Made by a program: the position numbers and the translations under genes
Shown here: positions 34,509 through 49,900 of the stretch, in pieces
Layout of the letters: every line of letters starts with the position of its first letter
Position numbering within the stretch: the stretch's first letter is position 1
The notes under the pieces: model-generated
Seen by the model: only the letters and a program-made list of their open reading frames with translations
The model's database searches: none
Told to the model about the DNA's origin: nothing
Assembly (NCBI GenBank): GCA_000827325.1
Contig: KN832881.1
Span: 84,616 to 148,615, forward strand
Origin: Oidiodendron maius Zn
Lineage: Eukaryota; Ascomycota; Leotiomycetes; Myxotrichaceae
Direction: 5' to 3'
Length of the DNA: 64,000 nt

Positions 34509-35180
34509 ATGGCCAAGACTCTCGAGAAAGAGATCGTGGCTGCGATTGAGGTGGCAATCCTCGAGGCTCAAAAGACTGGCCGGAACTTGGACATGCACGG
34601 CATTGCAGCCATCTATAACTGCACGTACCAATCCGTGTGCTACATCCGGAGACGCATAGAGAAGCAAAAACGTACTGGCGTGGATGATAGAAAGAAAGCA
34701 GGACGAAAACCTCTAGCAGCACATGACAAGATCGCGGAAGCTGTCAAGAGTCTCCTGGCGCGCCGGCCGGAACTAGACCAGAGTGCCATCCGCGACTATG
34801 TCTTCGACGAGTTTGGTGTGAAGATATGCCAGGCCACGGTCTCAAGATTGCTGAAGAGGAATGCAATCCCTCACAAGGTATCGAACCGATTGTACAAAAA
34901 GTCAAAGCTGTTCACAGCGAACGAGAGAGGTTCTGTAGCCGGAGGCACGACCACAACTGCAACGGGTCACATATCACTGCCAGCTGATTCATGCGAGACG
35001 TATAAAATCCCATACAACTATGTTAATCTCGCTTCCGAGAATGCGTCTATAAGTAGTCTGCTCGTGTCACCATCGGCCAACATCAATTTCCGCGATGGAG
35101 TTGGTGAGAGAGACAGGGCTTTTAACAGTCAGTCGGAGGTGATTGAGAGTACGAGGGGGTACAGCAGCCCGTATACATAA
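34509..35180 (+). CDS. Lone two-HTH DNA-binding protein, Tc1/mariner-like paired module
   Basis: A single exon of 223 aa. Two helix-turn-helix units are joined by a basic AT-hook-like linker. Unit one lies at about residues 28-54 (DMHGIAAIYNCTYQSVCYIR), the linker (KKAGRKPLAAHDK) at about 63-75, and unit two at about 80-115 (QSAIRDYVFDEFGVKICQAT, then VSRLLKRN). This HTH-linker-HTH order is that of the DNA-binding half of Tc1-like transposases and of paired domains. No DDE catalytic domain follows. The tail (residues 130-223) is Ser/Asn-rich. No terminal inverted repeats were seen nearby. It may be a co-opted regulator or a fragment of a transposon gene. The open frame and clean context favour a functional gene, but this is inference. 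Confidence 0.7.
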   Translation: MAKTLEKEIVAAIEVAILEAQKTGRNLDMHGIAAIYNCTYQSVCYIRRRIEKQKRTGVDDRKKAGRKPLAAHDKIAEAVKSLLARRPELDQSAIRDYVFDEFGVKICQATVSRLLKRNAIPHKVSNRLYKKSKLFTANERGSVAGGTTTTATGHISLPADSCETYKIPYNYVNLASENASISSLLVSPSANINFRDGVGERDRAFNSQSEVIESTRGYSSPYT

Positions 35181-35444
35181 TTTTCGGAAAGTAATTAGAA
35201 TGCTGCTTTGCATAATTTAGAAGTTTAAATTTATGGATTGGTTTGGAAGGGGAATTCTGTTTGAATGGGGATTCCATTCACATGATGGTGCTGAGATGCG
35301 AGTTTTATGTCCGGCACCGCAAAGAAAATACTTGTTTGAAGTGGAGTCTATGGGTATATACTATATACTAGTTTGCTACGATCTATTCTAAGTAACAATA
35401 CGCCGACCTATGCCTATTTGTACACAGCATCTCAGCCTATCTTC

Positions 35445-36179
35445 TCAATGAACTAGAATCACTGGCTTCCCCTTCTCCCAGTTATTCAAGCTCTCTTTGA
35501 TATTTACCCAGTACCTCATCCTAACCGCCTCGCCCTTCGCAATCTCCATATTGTCTTCTCGGAATGCCGTATTGAGGACCTTCTCACTCTCCTCGATCCT
35601 CTCATCATTTACCCTTCTGAGATCCTCTAGCTCCTCCTCCTCCTGCGCATTTTCAATCTCCTCTCTTGTATCCAGCACTTCCATCAAGAGTTCAGGGTCT
35701 TCTACCTTGGCTGTCTCATCTTGTGCCACATCGATTCCTCTTAGACTCAACAGATACTGTGCTCTTAGCAGGGGATTCTGCAGCGCATTGTATGCCTCGT
35801 TTATCCGTGCAGATGTGGCCTCAGCGCGGGTTTTCAGGGCCGCTGAATGGCGATCTGGATGAGCGACAGCTTGCAGCTGTAGGAATTCCTTGCGCAGCTC
35901 ACGCGCATCAATATGGAACGGACCTGTAGGCGGAGGGCCGGCGGCGAGGGTCTTTGGGAAGAAGTCGTAGTGCGTCTGGGGGGGTTCGGGAGTAGTCGTA
36001 TTTTGGGAGGAGGAATTGTTGCTGGATGTGCTCTGTGACATCCATCTTCTTTGGGGTCGTTCTTGGCGGATCTGAGGGTTTGAAAGAAGGATTTGAGGGT
36101 ACGTTGAGGTGGATATATTTCGAGGAGAGGGGCGGAATGCGCGGTAGATCAGCCGGCTTCTGGAGATCGCGGGCCCCAT
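35445..36179 (-). CDS. JAC1: Mitochondrial J-type co-chaperone Jac1 (HscB)
   Basis: Co-chaperone that delivers the Fe-S scaffold Isu to the Hsp70 Ssq1. A single exon of 244 aa. The first 60 residues are a targeting sequence rich in Arg, Ser and Gln. The J domain covers about residues 70-145, with the essential HPD in LQAVAHPDRHSAA and the helix ATSARINEAYNALQNPLLRA. The HscB C-terminal domain follows (PELLMEVLDTREEIENAQEE), with the usual Leu/Met contacts for the scaffold. Length and order match the family. It is convergent with the HTH gene (264-bp gap) and divergent from the GT17 gene. Confidence 0.93.
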   Translation of the reverse strand: MGPAISRSRLIYRAFRPSPRNISTSTYPQILLSNPQIRQERPQRRWMSQSTSSNNSSSQNTTTPEPPQTHYDFFPKTLAAGPPPTGPFHIDARELRKEFLQLQAVAHPDRHSAALKTRAEATSARINEAYNALQNPLLRAQYLLSLRGIDVAQDETAKVEDPELLMEVLDTREEIENAQEEEELEDLRRVNDERIEESEKVLNTAFREDNMEIAKGEAVRMRYWVNIKESLNNWEKGKPVILVH

Positions 36180-36819
36180 TTTGAGAGCCCGCTTTGCAGA
36201 TTCGTTGTTGTCAAGCTAACCTTGGCGTAGAGGGAGTAGCAGCAGTGGTGAAAGTGGAAGCCCAGATCTCTAGAAAATAAAGCGCCAGATTACCGCAATA
36301 TAGCACTTTTACAGAGTTTATTTCTCGGAGCCGAACATGACGTTGCTAGCCGAAAATCGGAGACACACGATCTGCACTGTTTCTAGCGGTGGCTGTCAAA
36401 GGTGAGAGGCAAGGGTAAAACGCTTAAAGGCGACCAGTAATTGAGAGATGTTGGATTCGTTTCGCGTTGGTAGAATACCAACAATTCTCCATTCTTGCAC
36501 TGGCTAGGTGATCTTACAGATACACCTGCGGAGGTCTAGATGCTTAGCTGCCGGGTTAATTTTCAGCCCGTGGTCGCTATCGGCGCCCCATAACCTGGAA
36601 TAGATGCCTCCTTGCACAAGTAAGCAAATGGCACAACAATGCAGACCCACGCCAAACCCAGCCCAAGCGCTGACTACGAAAGTAGTCCGTCCTCAAACGC
36701 TAGGCGCGAATGCTGAGTGCACGGTGTACCTTGTTTACACACAACCGAGGCTCTTGGCTTCCTCCCTATACTGAGTGGTGTAGTTATGAAGCAAAGGCTG
36801 ACATCGACATGACATTGCA
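36180..36819. promoter_or_regulatory. Divergent promoter of JAC1 and the GT17 gene
   Basis: A 640-bp shared upstream region. No element is recognised. Confidence 0.45.
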
Positions 36820-38010
36820 ATGCTCCCCATCTTCGGATCCCCAGAGCCCAACGAGCAGCGTACATTGCTCTCCTTCTTCCATCGACGATGGCGCCGAATA
36901 GCAACGGCTGTGTTGCTCCTCTGGCTCTTCTCCTCCTATTACCAAAGCCTCCCTCCCACTCGCGTACACGAAATTACCAGCCATGACGTCGAATTCGAAG
37001 CTGCGCGCACAGGCTATGTAGACGATGCTACAATCTACCTTCCACTGTCGGAAGCACAGGCGCTTTGCAGAGCACACGGCTGGAAGGCATTCAACGCAAA
37101 AGCTCGGCGGCCGAGACGCAAAATGTACGACTTATTCATGATTAACAGTGAGATGGATTGGCTGGAGATCCGTATGGAAACCATGTATAAGCACGTGGAC
37201 TACTTTGTGATAGTCGAATCCCCAGTAACTTTCACTGGGCTCGAGAAACCACTCATAATGAAAGACAACTGGGATCGATTTGCGAAATTCCACAAAAAGA
37301 TGATATACAAGGTGTTGGAGAATCCGCCTCTTGGAGCCACTCGGACTTGGGACTATGAAGACTACCAGCGTAACGCGATGTTCACACAGGTCATTCCGGG
37401 CCTGAAGGGGGAGCAGGCTCCAAGGATCGGGGACGTGATTATTGTAGCTGACGTCGATGAGATCGTTCGTCCTGCAGCGTTGCAGATTCTGAGGGACTGT
37501 GATTTCCCTCGTAGACTAACGCTGAGGAGCCAGTTCTATTATTACGGATTTCAGTTCTTCCACAAAGGTCTCGAGTGGGAACATCCGCAAGCCACGACAT
37601 TCCAAGGCGTGGCTGACACGATACTCCCTGCAAACCTCCGGAATGGTGAAGGGGGAAGTAAACTGAGTGCGTGGTGGGAGAAGGCAGATTTGTGGAACGC
37701 AGGGTGGCATTGCAGCTCCTGTTTTGCCACAATAGGAGAGCTTCTCACGAAGATGAGCAGTTTCTCGCACGTGTCCCTCAACAAGGAAGAGTACAGAGAC
37801 CGCAACAGGATTGTCGACAGAGTCAGGAATGGACTAGACTTGTGGGATAGAGAGGGGCAGATATACGAGAAAATACCCGACAACCAGGACATTCCGGGGA
37901 TCTTGAAGAGCGAAAAGGAGAAGTTCAAGTACCTGCTAGATAGAGAAGGCCCCAATGCTGGGTTCACGGATTACCACCCGGACGGGCAGGATGCAGCCAA
38001 AGCAGGCTAA
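36820..38010 (+). CDS. GT17 glycosyltransferase (beta-1,4-N-acetylglucosaminyltransferase type)
   Basis: Type II membrane protein of 396 aa in one exon. The cytoplasmic start is followed by a short anchor at about residues 25-43 (RRIATAVLLLWLFSSYY). The GT17 domain is recognised by MYDLFMINSEMDWLEIRM, YFVIVESPVTFTG and the metal-binding DVIIVADVDEIVRPAAL near residue 207. FYYYGFQFF and GWHCSSCFATIGELL are further conserved blocks. Vertebrate relatives (MGAT3) add bisecting GlcNAc. The fungal acceptor is not known to me, so substrate is left open. The gene is near JAC1 by position only. Confidence 0.9.
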   Translation: MLPIFGSPEPNEQRTLLSFFHRRWRRIATAVLLLWLFSSYYQSLPPTRVHEITSHDVEFEAARTGYVDDATIYLPLSEAQALCRAHGWKAFNAKARRPRRKMYDLFMINSEMDWLEIRMETMYKHVDYFVIVESPVTFTGLEKPLIMKDNWDRFAKFHKKMIYKVLENPPLGATRTWDYEDYQRNAMFTQVIPGLKGEQAPRIGDVIIVADVDEIVRPAALQILRDCDFPRRLTLRSQFYYYGFQFFHKGLEWEHPQATTFQGVADTILPANLRNGEGGSKLSAWWEKADLWNAGWHCSSCFATIGELLTKMSSFSHVSLNKEEYRDRNRIVDRVRNGLDLWDREGQIYEKIPDNQDIPGILKSEKEKFKYLLDREGPNAGFTDYHPDGQDAAKAG

Positions 38011-39713
38011 AGTGATAATAGATAGAATTTTGTATTTCTACTGCACTAAGTCCTGCTGCGCCAGAGACATATTCTGGCCCTTGCTTGCATCTGGAAGAGG
38101 ATCGACAAACCCAAGTCCGGAGCGATGGGTACACGTGACTGATATCTCACACGATCCCCCTAGTTGCCTGTCTGGTGCGTAAAAATTGTGCTTACTCATC
38201 AATACTTCACCCTGCAACAGCCTGTAGCGAGTCAGGACTTCACCCGAACTTCACCTTACTTCACTCCACTTTCCGGACGCAGGGTAAGGCGGAGACCGCC
38301 AACAGAAGATACATTCCAGGGTTACACTGTGAGACCTCGAAGATAAGTCAAGCCGAGCAAGGGGTCGGACGAAGTCATGGCAGCCATGACACTGATAATG
38401 ATAGTTGCTGCTGATCCTGAGCTATATTGCTATCAATTATGCGGCTGTGAACCGACATGCCAATAGAGCCAAGAGAGAGCTACCTTCCTCGATACTTCCT
38501 GCCTGATGTTCCCTGCTCTGATCCTTCTAGTTTATGAGTTTCTGCTGTTTGGCCCACAATGCCATGCGCCGCCACATTTCTGTATGTGACCAGTCATGTC
38601 TCCTTGTAACATCTCATAACTAGCTCCGACAACTGCATGGGAACTCCTCGCCGTTTTTAAGTATGCTGCACGTCTGCCTACCATGCGGGGCTTGAGAATA
38701 TGGATCGCATACACACGCCCCTCATTTAATGTCTCGTGCAGCTGGTCAACTCCGAGGAGACTGCTCTTGTACTTCCGATGAGATCTAGATCCTGACGAGA
38801 CGAAACCCGTGTGCTTGCCATAGTCTTCTTCCCTTTTCTTCCAGCTGAAATTTCTAGCCTAGATGTCTAGTGGACGTAGATGGTTCTTTTAAGGCTGCTG
38901 CATCCCCTACATACCTCATAAAACCCTACTGAACTCTGAATCACTTTGGCATAATCAGGAATATTCAAATTCCTACGAGGCTGTACACGGCCTTTATGTC
39001 CCCCATATTAGATGATCTGATCGTGTGAGTACTCTCTACATATTAACGAACTGCTGCGTTCTCTCAGTGTCTCTTCAACTAGACGGCTGCTAACACCAGT
39101 ACTGTCTAGAGATAGTTGATGTCTCCCACCATTCTTTCTGCTGGTGTAAAGACCAATATCTCGGGCCGTCCAAGATTTTGGAACGGCGGTGACAGTTAAG
39201 ACATTTGTAGTGTACCTGAATGAGGTGAGTCTCCGTTGTTCGTCATTGCTCTGTCCTGGATTCTACCCATGCAGCTTTATATCAGAACAAATCGTTATGT
39301 CCATACTGTCTCCAATTTTGGGGAGCCTGTCTTATCTCTAGATTTCCATCTCATGCTTAGTCCTTAGCCTTCCTTCTAGAAAGCAGCAAGTGCTTGTAAG
39401 CAGTTAAATCTTTATGGGCTAGGAGGGCCTTCTGCTGTTCACGTCAGCCATGGCTGTTCTCTAACGTCCAATCGTACTCTCTTTGGCTTTTTTGCTGAAT
39501 AATATAGCAGTTTACACATTCTGAGGGACGCTTTTGACCTGACAGCGGCAGCTTTGTCTCTGGGATGACTTGTGAAGTTCTGCTCACTTGATGGCGTCTA
39601 TTCCGCTTTCTCAGATGCCAGTACTAGCAACCTTATATCTACGCGAACTGGCTTGTGTCAACGCTGGATATACTACTGACGCGTGATATGAGCGCAGCGT
39701 TCACATTTACATC
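38011..39713. other. Intergenic region
   Basis: About 1.7 kb between two plus-strand genes. It includes a CACGTGACTG element at 38133, a short perfect inverted repeat GTCATGG-CAG-CCATGAC at 38374-38390, and AT-rich promoter sequence. No supported gene. Confidence 0.5.
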
Positions 39714-42700
39714 ATGTTTGACGCTGTTGTTGATACGCAACCCGTGATATCTCGCCTAGCGCGATCTAAGGACTCTCTTCTCTCTTCCTTCTTCCAGAAT
39801 CCAAATTTGTCTTCCAAAATCTCTCTTCTCGGGCACACCAAATCCCTTGGATTCTCTCTCTATCATCGACGCGCCAATTCCGATCTGGAAGTCACAGCAC
39901 CATCGTTCCACGACTATCTCATGCTGTCTGGGGGTGGACTTGAGCCCGCGTTCAGACTATCTCTAGGCACTAAAGCCAGAAGCAGCAGACGGAAATCATC
40001 ATTTCTCGGGAATTATAACTCAGCAACTAAGGAATTAAGACTACCCGAGGCCTCGACTGGAGATTTATCCGGCAAGAAGGCTGATCTGGTATTGAAGGAA
40101 AGTTCAGGCTTTGTTCCGATTCTAACGCCTCCTCAATCACCAACACCTGAGTCTCGCGAAGCATCTAATTCAACATCAAGGGTTCTCTCAGTTATTGTCT
40201 CGCCTCTGACCGCATCAAAGACTCCTCACGAACGTCACGTCGATCTCTCTGGAGAGCAAACACCAAACACTGATGAATTTAATCAGCTAGGAGTTGTCTC
40301 CATCATGAGATTGCCATCTAAAATGAAATCCTCTGCGTTGTTTGGCGGGATGGGAGATCGGGTTAACGGGAACCCACACTCATCAGTGAGCGTATCAGGG
40401 AGGCAGTTTTCACCTCCGTCTTTTATCAGGCCAGATGGGCGCAAGCTTGTCGCTCGCCGTGAGCCATCCCCTTTGGCCTACATGCCTTCAATGGAGTCTC
40501 TCAGACAAGACGATTCAGTTCATTCCTCAGCTACCGACGGATCCGATGAGGGAGTCTCGCTATCAAGAATGCTGGTAAGGCGAGACACGATTCCAGAGGA
40601 AGATGAGGGACAGTACAGTCAGATGGCTCACTACGACCAGGGGCGTCACTACTCAGAGGATCATCACCACCAGATAACGTGCTGTGACCAGGTGATCAAG
40701 TCCAACTATATCCCAGATCATAATCAGACCCCTGAGCTAGAATGTGCCAAAGTAGAGATGTCAACTTTGTTTCAACAACAAGAGGAAAAGATTTCTGAAG
40801 AGGATATAACTAGTGAGAAAATAACTCAACAGATTGATTCCATTGTGGAGACAGCTGCTCTTGACGATAGGTCCAAGAGCGAATGGCGAACTTATATGGA
40901 GAATTACTCGAAGGTAGGAATAGGTTCTCTGTATCTAGTACATTGCTTACTAGATGTATCTCTCTAAAAGACTCCGGCTAACCATTCTAGGGGAGCTTCA
41001 ACATTTCTGCCCCGCCTGCGCCACCACTCACCTCGTCAAATCTACGATACCTACCTTCTATTTTCCCTCACACGGAAGCTCAGAGAGCTTCTGTATTCAA
41101 CTCCCACAGCTTTTCGTGGGACAAAGTGACGGCAGATAAATTATCACAGCTGCTTTTCTCTGTGATGGTTAAATTCGAATTGAAATCTGTTGCGATCAGC
41201 TTTTTTAATAGCAAGAATGAGTTTATTAAGGCCGAGCGTGGATATAATGTTGAGGCTATTTCCCGACCCAACAGCATCGCAGCACATGGCCTTCTTTCAG
41301 CTGATGTTTTTGTTATCCCGGATACTGAAAAGGTACAGTTTTGAACTCATCCCATTGCTTCCTATTTCATAAGCTGACCTGCACTAGGATTGGCGTTTTC
41401 ATGGCCATCCTCTTGTGATTGCAGGCCCTAAAATTCGATTCTTTGCTGGAGCACCGCTGCTTGGTGATGGCGGACAACCTATTGGCATGCTGTCAATTTT
41501 TTCTGAAGATTGTCGTCCAGACTTCAGCCCTTTCGACCGACGAGAACTTGCTGATTTTGCAGCAGAGGCAATGAAAGATTTGATCTTGGGGGCAAAATAT
41601 GTACAGCCTCCTAGCGGGCTATCAACTCAACTCGAGAGAAATGCTACGACAGGTAGCTTAACCAAGAAAACGAACGGTTCTGAGTTGGATAATATTGATG
41701 GGCATGGCTTGAATTCTCTAACTTCATCCATCCACTCTCTCAAACAAAAACTATCCGCCACTAGACTCGTCAGTAATCTTACAACTCGCGACAATTCATT
41801 GCAGTCAAACCTCAATTCATTTTCTAGATTTGGCCATAGGAATTTCGATTGTCAAGATGAGTATGGAAGCCACAAATATGACCAAGCTGGTGACAGTGGC
41901 CCAGCATTATATAAACTGGATGCTCTCAACATTGGAGAGTTCGCTCCGCCATCTCCTCGGCCCTTTTCTTCCTCAGATGTGAGCTCAATTCACAAGCACC
42001 CTACTAATACGCCTGTTCATTCACAATTGGGCTTCCCGACGACGCCGGGATGGGAATTTAGTTTACAACTCTTGCGCTCGCTCTCAAGAGCTGAATACTC
42101 TGTTAATTCGCAGGAAGAGGATGGCCAGTCTCTAACGTCTCGTGGCACGCCCACCAGGCTATCACCTCGCAAGGCAACGACAAGGACTTACGCAACTGCC
42201 ACTCTAGCACCCAAAACTGCATCTAGTCCGAGAGGTGTTCCTCCCTCACCTGGGTTTAGTGAGAAAAGCTTTCACTCAGCCACCCGCCCGACATCTAGGG
42301 AAGATGCCCGAGCTCAAGCAGCGCTGATTTGTTCCCGAACTGCTCGGCGTCTTGGGTATGATCTGATATATGCGGTAGAACTTAACCCTTCTCTGGATGC
42401 TATAGATGAGACGCAAATTCTTCAACCAGGCGTCTTGCCGATGCGAATACTTGCCGCCTACGGTATGAATGAACCCTTTAGGCCAGATCCTGAAGCCCAT
42501 ATTGAAGCCTTACGCTCCAAAGGATGCTATTATTGGCAGGCTCCTCGGAACGCGACTGACGTTGCAGGAGGGTATCAATCTGGCTGCCTCATTGGTATTC
42601 CGACTCAAGGGGGAGTCCAACACTTTCGGACAAGTGGAATAGTTATTGGTGCGTTTAGGAAGCTAGTTTCTGGCAGAGACATTACGTTCGAGACTACTGA

Positions 42701-43049
42701 TATCGAGCTTCGAGCCCTTGTAGATGCCGGAAATGAAGTGAAAAATCTCTTCTGGCTGACTTCAGATTCTACACTGAGACTTGCTCCGAGCGGGACTAAT
42801 GCCGAACCAATGACTGAGCCATATCCTGCTCATGAAGCTGTCCAAATTGGCCAACATCCTCTCAGCCCCTTCTTTCAGAACTCATATGCCGTCAATCGCG
42901 CTGAAAATCGTTCTGAGAGCCCTCACTCTTACCGCACCTACACTCATGATCGAGTCTCTCGGGGACATAAATCTACTATGAAGGAGCCTGTCAGATATCA
43001 ACTCACTCCACCTCGGCCAAAATACCGCCAGGCAGATCAATTTCGCTGA
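39714..43049 (+). CDS. GAF-domain protein
   Basis: Three exons (39714-40913, 40991-41332, 41388-43049), all joined in phase 0, give 1067 aa. The first 390 residues are Ser/Pro-rich and poorly conserved in look. A GAF domain spans about residues 400-580: WDKVTADKLSQLLFSVMVKF, AISFFNSKNEFIKAERGYN, FHGHPLVIAGPKIRFFAGAP and GGQPIGMLSIFSEDCRPDFS. It ends with FDRRELADFAAEAM. A second folded region (about 800-960) contains AALICSRTARRLGYDLIYAV and QSGCLIGIPTQGGVQHF and may be a second divergent GAF. No histidine kinase or receiver domain follows, so any signalling role is inferred. GAF domains often bind small ligands or mediate dimers. Confidence 0.85.
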
Positions 43050-44064
43050 TAATCCACCTCTGCATTTCATGACTGGAGATCACTGAGGCTCAACACGCCA
43101 TTCCGGGAAGAGTCAAGAATAGTGACAGAGTGTACTTTGACAGCTTTTCTTTCTCATCTACTTATAATTATATGATGACCGTCTCATTAAAACACGCTCA
43201 TAGCTCAATGCACGACTGCTTGAACAGTCTTTGGCATTTACCCTGGTAATATGAAAAAGCGGCCGATAGTCTCTGGCGGCAAACGGCAGAAACACCCACT
43301 TGGTAACTTCTCTGATTAAATTCACATTGCTCACATAGTCGGCATCTCGAAACATGTCCAACTTATGTTGACATTAAAATCCATCTGATGAATCAATCAC
43401 CATTCGTTTGGTGCTGTCTGTAACAACGACATGCAACCTAGCTCGAACTGCCTGGTAGTACACTCTGTCGTGTTCCGGAACGTTTCTATTGTGACCTTAT
43501 GCTTCCTCGACTATCGACTTCCATTTCCTGCGAAATAGTGGGTGGGGTAAACTACTAATTGAGTCTATAAAGGGCCCGGCTGTTACGCATGACGGTTAGA
43601 AACTCGAGTGCTTGGCTTCCATTGAGGATATCTGATCGGTTTCTTGACGAAATGCTTCCTTTGGTTAGACCTGGTTATGGCGAGCTATGCTATAATAGTA
43701 ACAGAAAAATAAAAGCTTGCTTATACTGTGTCTTTCGTCAATTATTAAGCCAATGTTATATCTTCTAGCCTCGGCGAGGCGAGGTGAGGTTCAACGTGGA
43801 ATTATTCAACGGTCGCTCTCAATATATTGCCAGCTGCACTCTACTTCGTATTATGAATTTCTCTCCATCTCTCTAGGCGAGTTAGGCAGCTGAATCACTT
43901 GGGAGGTAGAAGGAATATCCGAGCCAGGACGAATCGACGGTCTATTTTACAGCTTCAACTATCTATCAACCTTCCGCCTTCCGCTTCAACGTCCATCAAT
44001 ACAACTACTCCTTCCGACGAATATGCTAAAGACAAAGAAGATTGAGGAGGGGGGTAGCAGTATT
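43050..44064. other. Convergent 3' region
   Basis: About 1 kb between the stops of the GAF gene (+) and ATP1 (-). It is AT-rich. Open frames at 43158-43361 are not supported. Confidence 0.5.
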
Positions 44065-46906
<2,842 letters not shown>

Positions 46907-49900
46907 GGTGACCGGAGTCTGTGGATTAAGGGGGAGATGGAGAGTCAATTGCCCGGGCAATTGAAGGAGAGGAGATATCGAGATGGGATATGGTGGTCGT
47001 GGAGACTCTGGGAGTGAAGGGAATGGAGATTTCGCAGGAGCGGGAGAAGTCGCTAGGAAACGGAGCTAGCGAATCATGTTACACGTGATCTTTCACGTGA
47101 TATAAAACACGTGCAAGTTCAATCAGAAGTGCCTGAGGTATCGATGATGACTAAAGGTACTTGTCAAGCGAGGCAACTTAATACTTCAAGAATGTTTACA
47201 GGAGAGCACAACTTGACAAAGGGAAATAACTCACCCTACATGCCTTTACGGCTTATCTCTGACGTTTTTAATTAGCATATACCTCTGGTTGTACTCCACT
47301 CCCAGACACTCCTCGAAGCATATCCGAGCAACTGCATTCTTGAACCCCATCAGCTTAAGATCCAGCGGACAGCAGCACTTATAGTACATACCTCAAGTCT
47401 CTCGAGTTATTCTCGCTCGTTCATGAGAAACCCTACCCAACTCTTTAATGAATCTCTCGACCCTCAATTCACGTTGCTGACATTCCCTCGCGTCTAGCAC
47501 ACTCTCTCTGGCTACATTATGCATTGATAATTTCGTGGTTCGTCCACAGACCTGCGGTAACCTCGAACGTAGCCCCTATCTGATCCCCTTCACCCTCTTC
47601 CCGCCTCCCTGCCACTCCCTGAAGTCATGCAGTCGGGGTCAATGAACCCGGCAATAATAACAAACTATCGGTTGTTTAACCCTCGGCTGTTGGCTGGCTG
47701 TATATATTCATAGATTGCATCGTTCTGCGGAGGTCCTGAGCCCTCGTACGCTTCAGCCGAGGAAAGGACGTGTTCCAGAATTGAAGCACATGCTTTCTAC
47801 TATCCGTGCGTTTGACCAACGCTGCGAATCGCTCCTCAAACCTTATCAGGCCTCTGAAGGTAGGACTTTCTAACGAGCTACGTCATGTGGGCATGAAACC
47901 GTGACAGACTGGTGGTGCGTGCAATTACGCACTGATGATTACAGGTCATATCATTGATAACCATATCGCATATCACACACACCGTCTCCTCCTCCATCCG
48001 AGCGAGAAGCACACCATACCCTTTTTATCAGGCTCTCGTTCCAGAGTCGATCAGAAGCCGTAGGCACGCCAGTGTGGCCGCGTTTGTGATTCTAATCTCA
48101 CATGTTGAAAGGGAGCTCCTAAAACCCTCCTTGAAAATCAAACATATCACTTCCCTCGGGCCACCCGTATATCTGTTACGTACGGCTTTCCCCGCACAGC
48201 TCTTCTCCGTACAGCGCTTCTATGTACAGAGCGTGATGGCATTCGCTTGCACGGCGAAAGAAAAAGAATGAATGACCGCAAGCCCAGACCCCTCGTTCCT
48301 ATCGCCAACGGATGAACCATATCACGCCACAGACGCCAGGACCTCCTCTCTGCTACCCTCCTCTCCCTATCCGAGGGGTGCGTGTCGCTCAGCCTTCCCG
48401 AGAGTCGCTTGGGCACCCATGTGGGAGAGGGAGATGTTACCTCATCGGTGGTTGATCTCCCGGATGCAGAGAGGGGGAGAGAGATTGAGTAAAGCTGTCC
48501 CCCCTTGTCGAAGCTATGAGCACTTTCGTACCTTTGCCCGTTTACCTAGGGGTGATCAACATATCGGCGCGGGCTGGCAAATGGCTTCCAATTGGGCGCC
48601 GAACGAAGAAAACGAGTGGGCAGGTAAATCTTAGCGAGTGGGAAAGGGAATGAATGAATATCACCAGGAACGCCTCCGTCCCGGGGGCCGGGTAGGGGTA
48701 TCCGCCAGGCCACTCTTTGTCCCTTAACAGATCAGGACCAGGTCGGCGGGATCTGGCTGGAAAGAGTTGAAAGGCTGAAATCGTGGGTGGTGTTTTGCAT
48801 GAAGGCGTTCGCGGTATCGTTTCTGGTTCCGGCTCCCCATTCCCGCAAGACATGCCTTAGCGGTCATGCTGGTCTGAACGCATTGCCCACATGCCTACAT
48901 AAATATAATATATTATATATTATATATGCGATTCTATAAGATAATATTACACGAGATGAAAGAGCGTCCTCCCCACCCTCGCCTATGCTGTTCCTCCCTG
49001 TCCGCACAGAGACCGCCCCCGTAACAGCCTTGCCACTCGATCACCCGAGCCTTCAATAGCGTCAAGTGGCTCCCACTATGCTACTTCGCACTCTTCCTCG
49101 AGTCTATACTTAGCCAATCTCATTATTTATATGCGAGATTTTGCAATTACGGTTGCTACTACTCCACCCCCGTGAATCCCCCTCCCAGCAACACGTACAT
49201 TTCCATGCCCATTTCCGCGTTCCCGGGATCGCGTGGGCGCAGTGGGGCATCAAATAATACTTAGCAGATTGATAGCACGGAGCGGGAGACGGCGCCGGCC
49301 TCATCGGTACGTGACGCGATGCTGCCTCAAGACTAGATTGTGGAGAGAGGCTTTTCTCTCTAGGATGCGATGTCGACTATTTTTCTTGCCGACGAGGAAG
49401 CAGAGAATTATTCCCGTCCTGGGTATTCCCACCCGACGAGGCTGATTCCCTCTTTCTCTCTCTCTTTCGGTTTCCCTTTCTCTTTACTCTTACTCCCCAT
49501 TCTCGCCGAGGGGTAGGGGTTTGTGTGATGTGTGATGGGTGCTGTGTGCTGTGTCCCCGCAACTCGCGCCGGAATAAGAACACCGGGGAAGGGGGCTGCC
49601 CTTCTGGCCCGCCGGGAGGCCGATGAATAGGCAAATATGTAATGATAATATCATATCATACAAATACAATAATATCTTGCATTTTGCAGGCGAACTATAG
49701 CCTTCCTGACCCAGACAACCGCACTGCCCTTTGTCTGAGTCTCATGCCGGTGTGCGTCCTCCGTGCGCGGTATTGCCCTCAGCACCGACTTTCCTGGCCA
49801 CACAGACCGATCTCAACGGCGCGGCAGCGTGCTCTCATGGCGTCCGGGGCGCTGGGAAGGGAGTATTGGAGCGGCACGAGTTGGGAAAAAGGAGAGAGGT

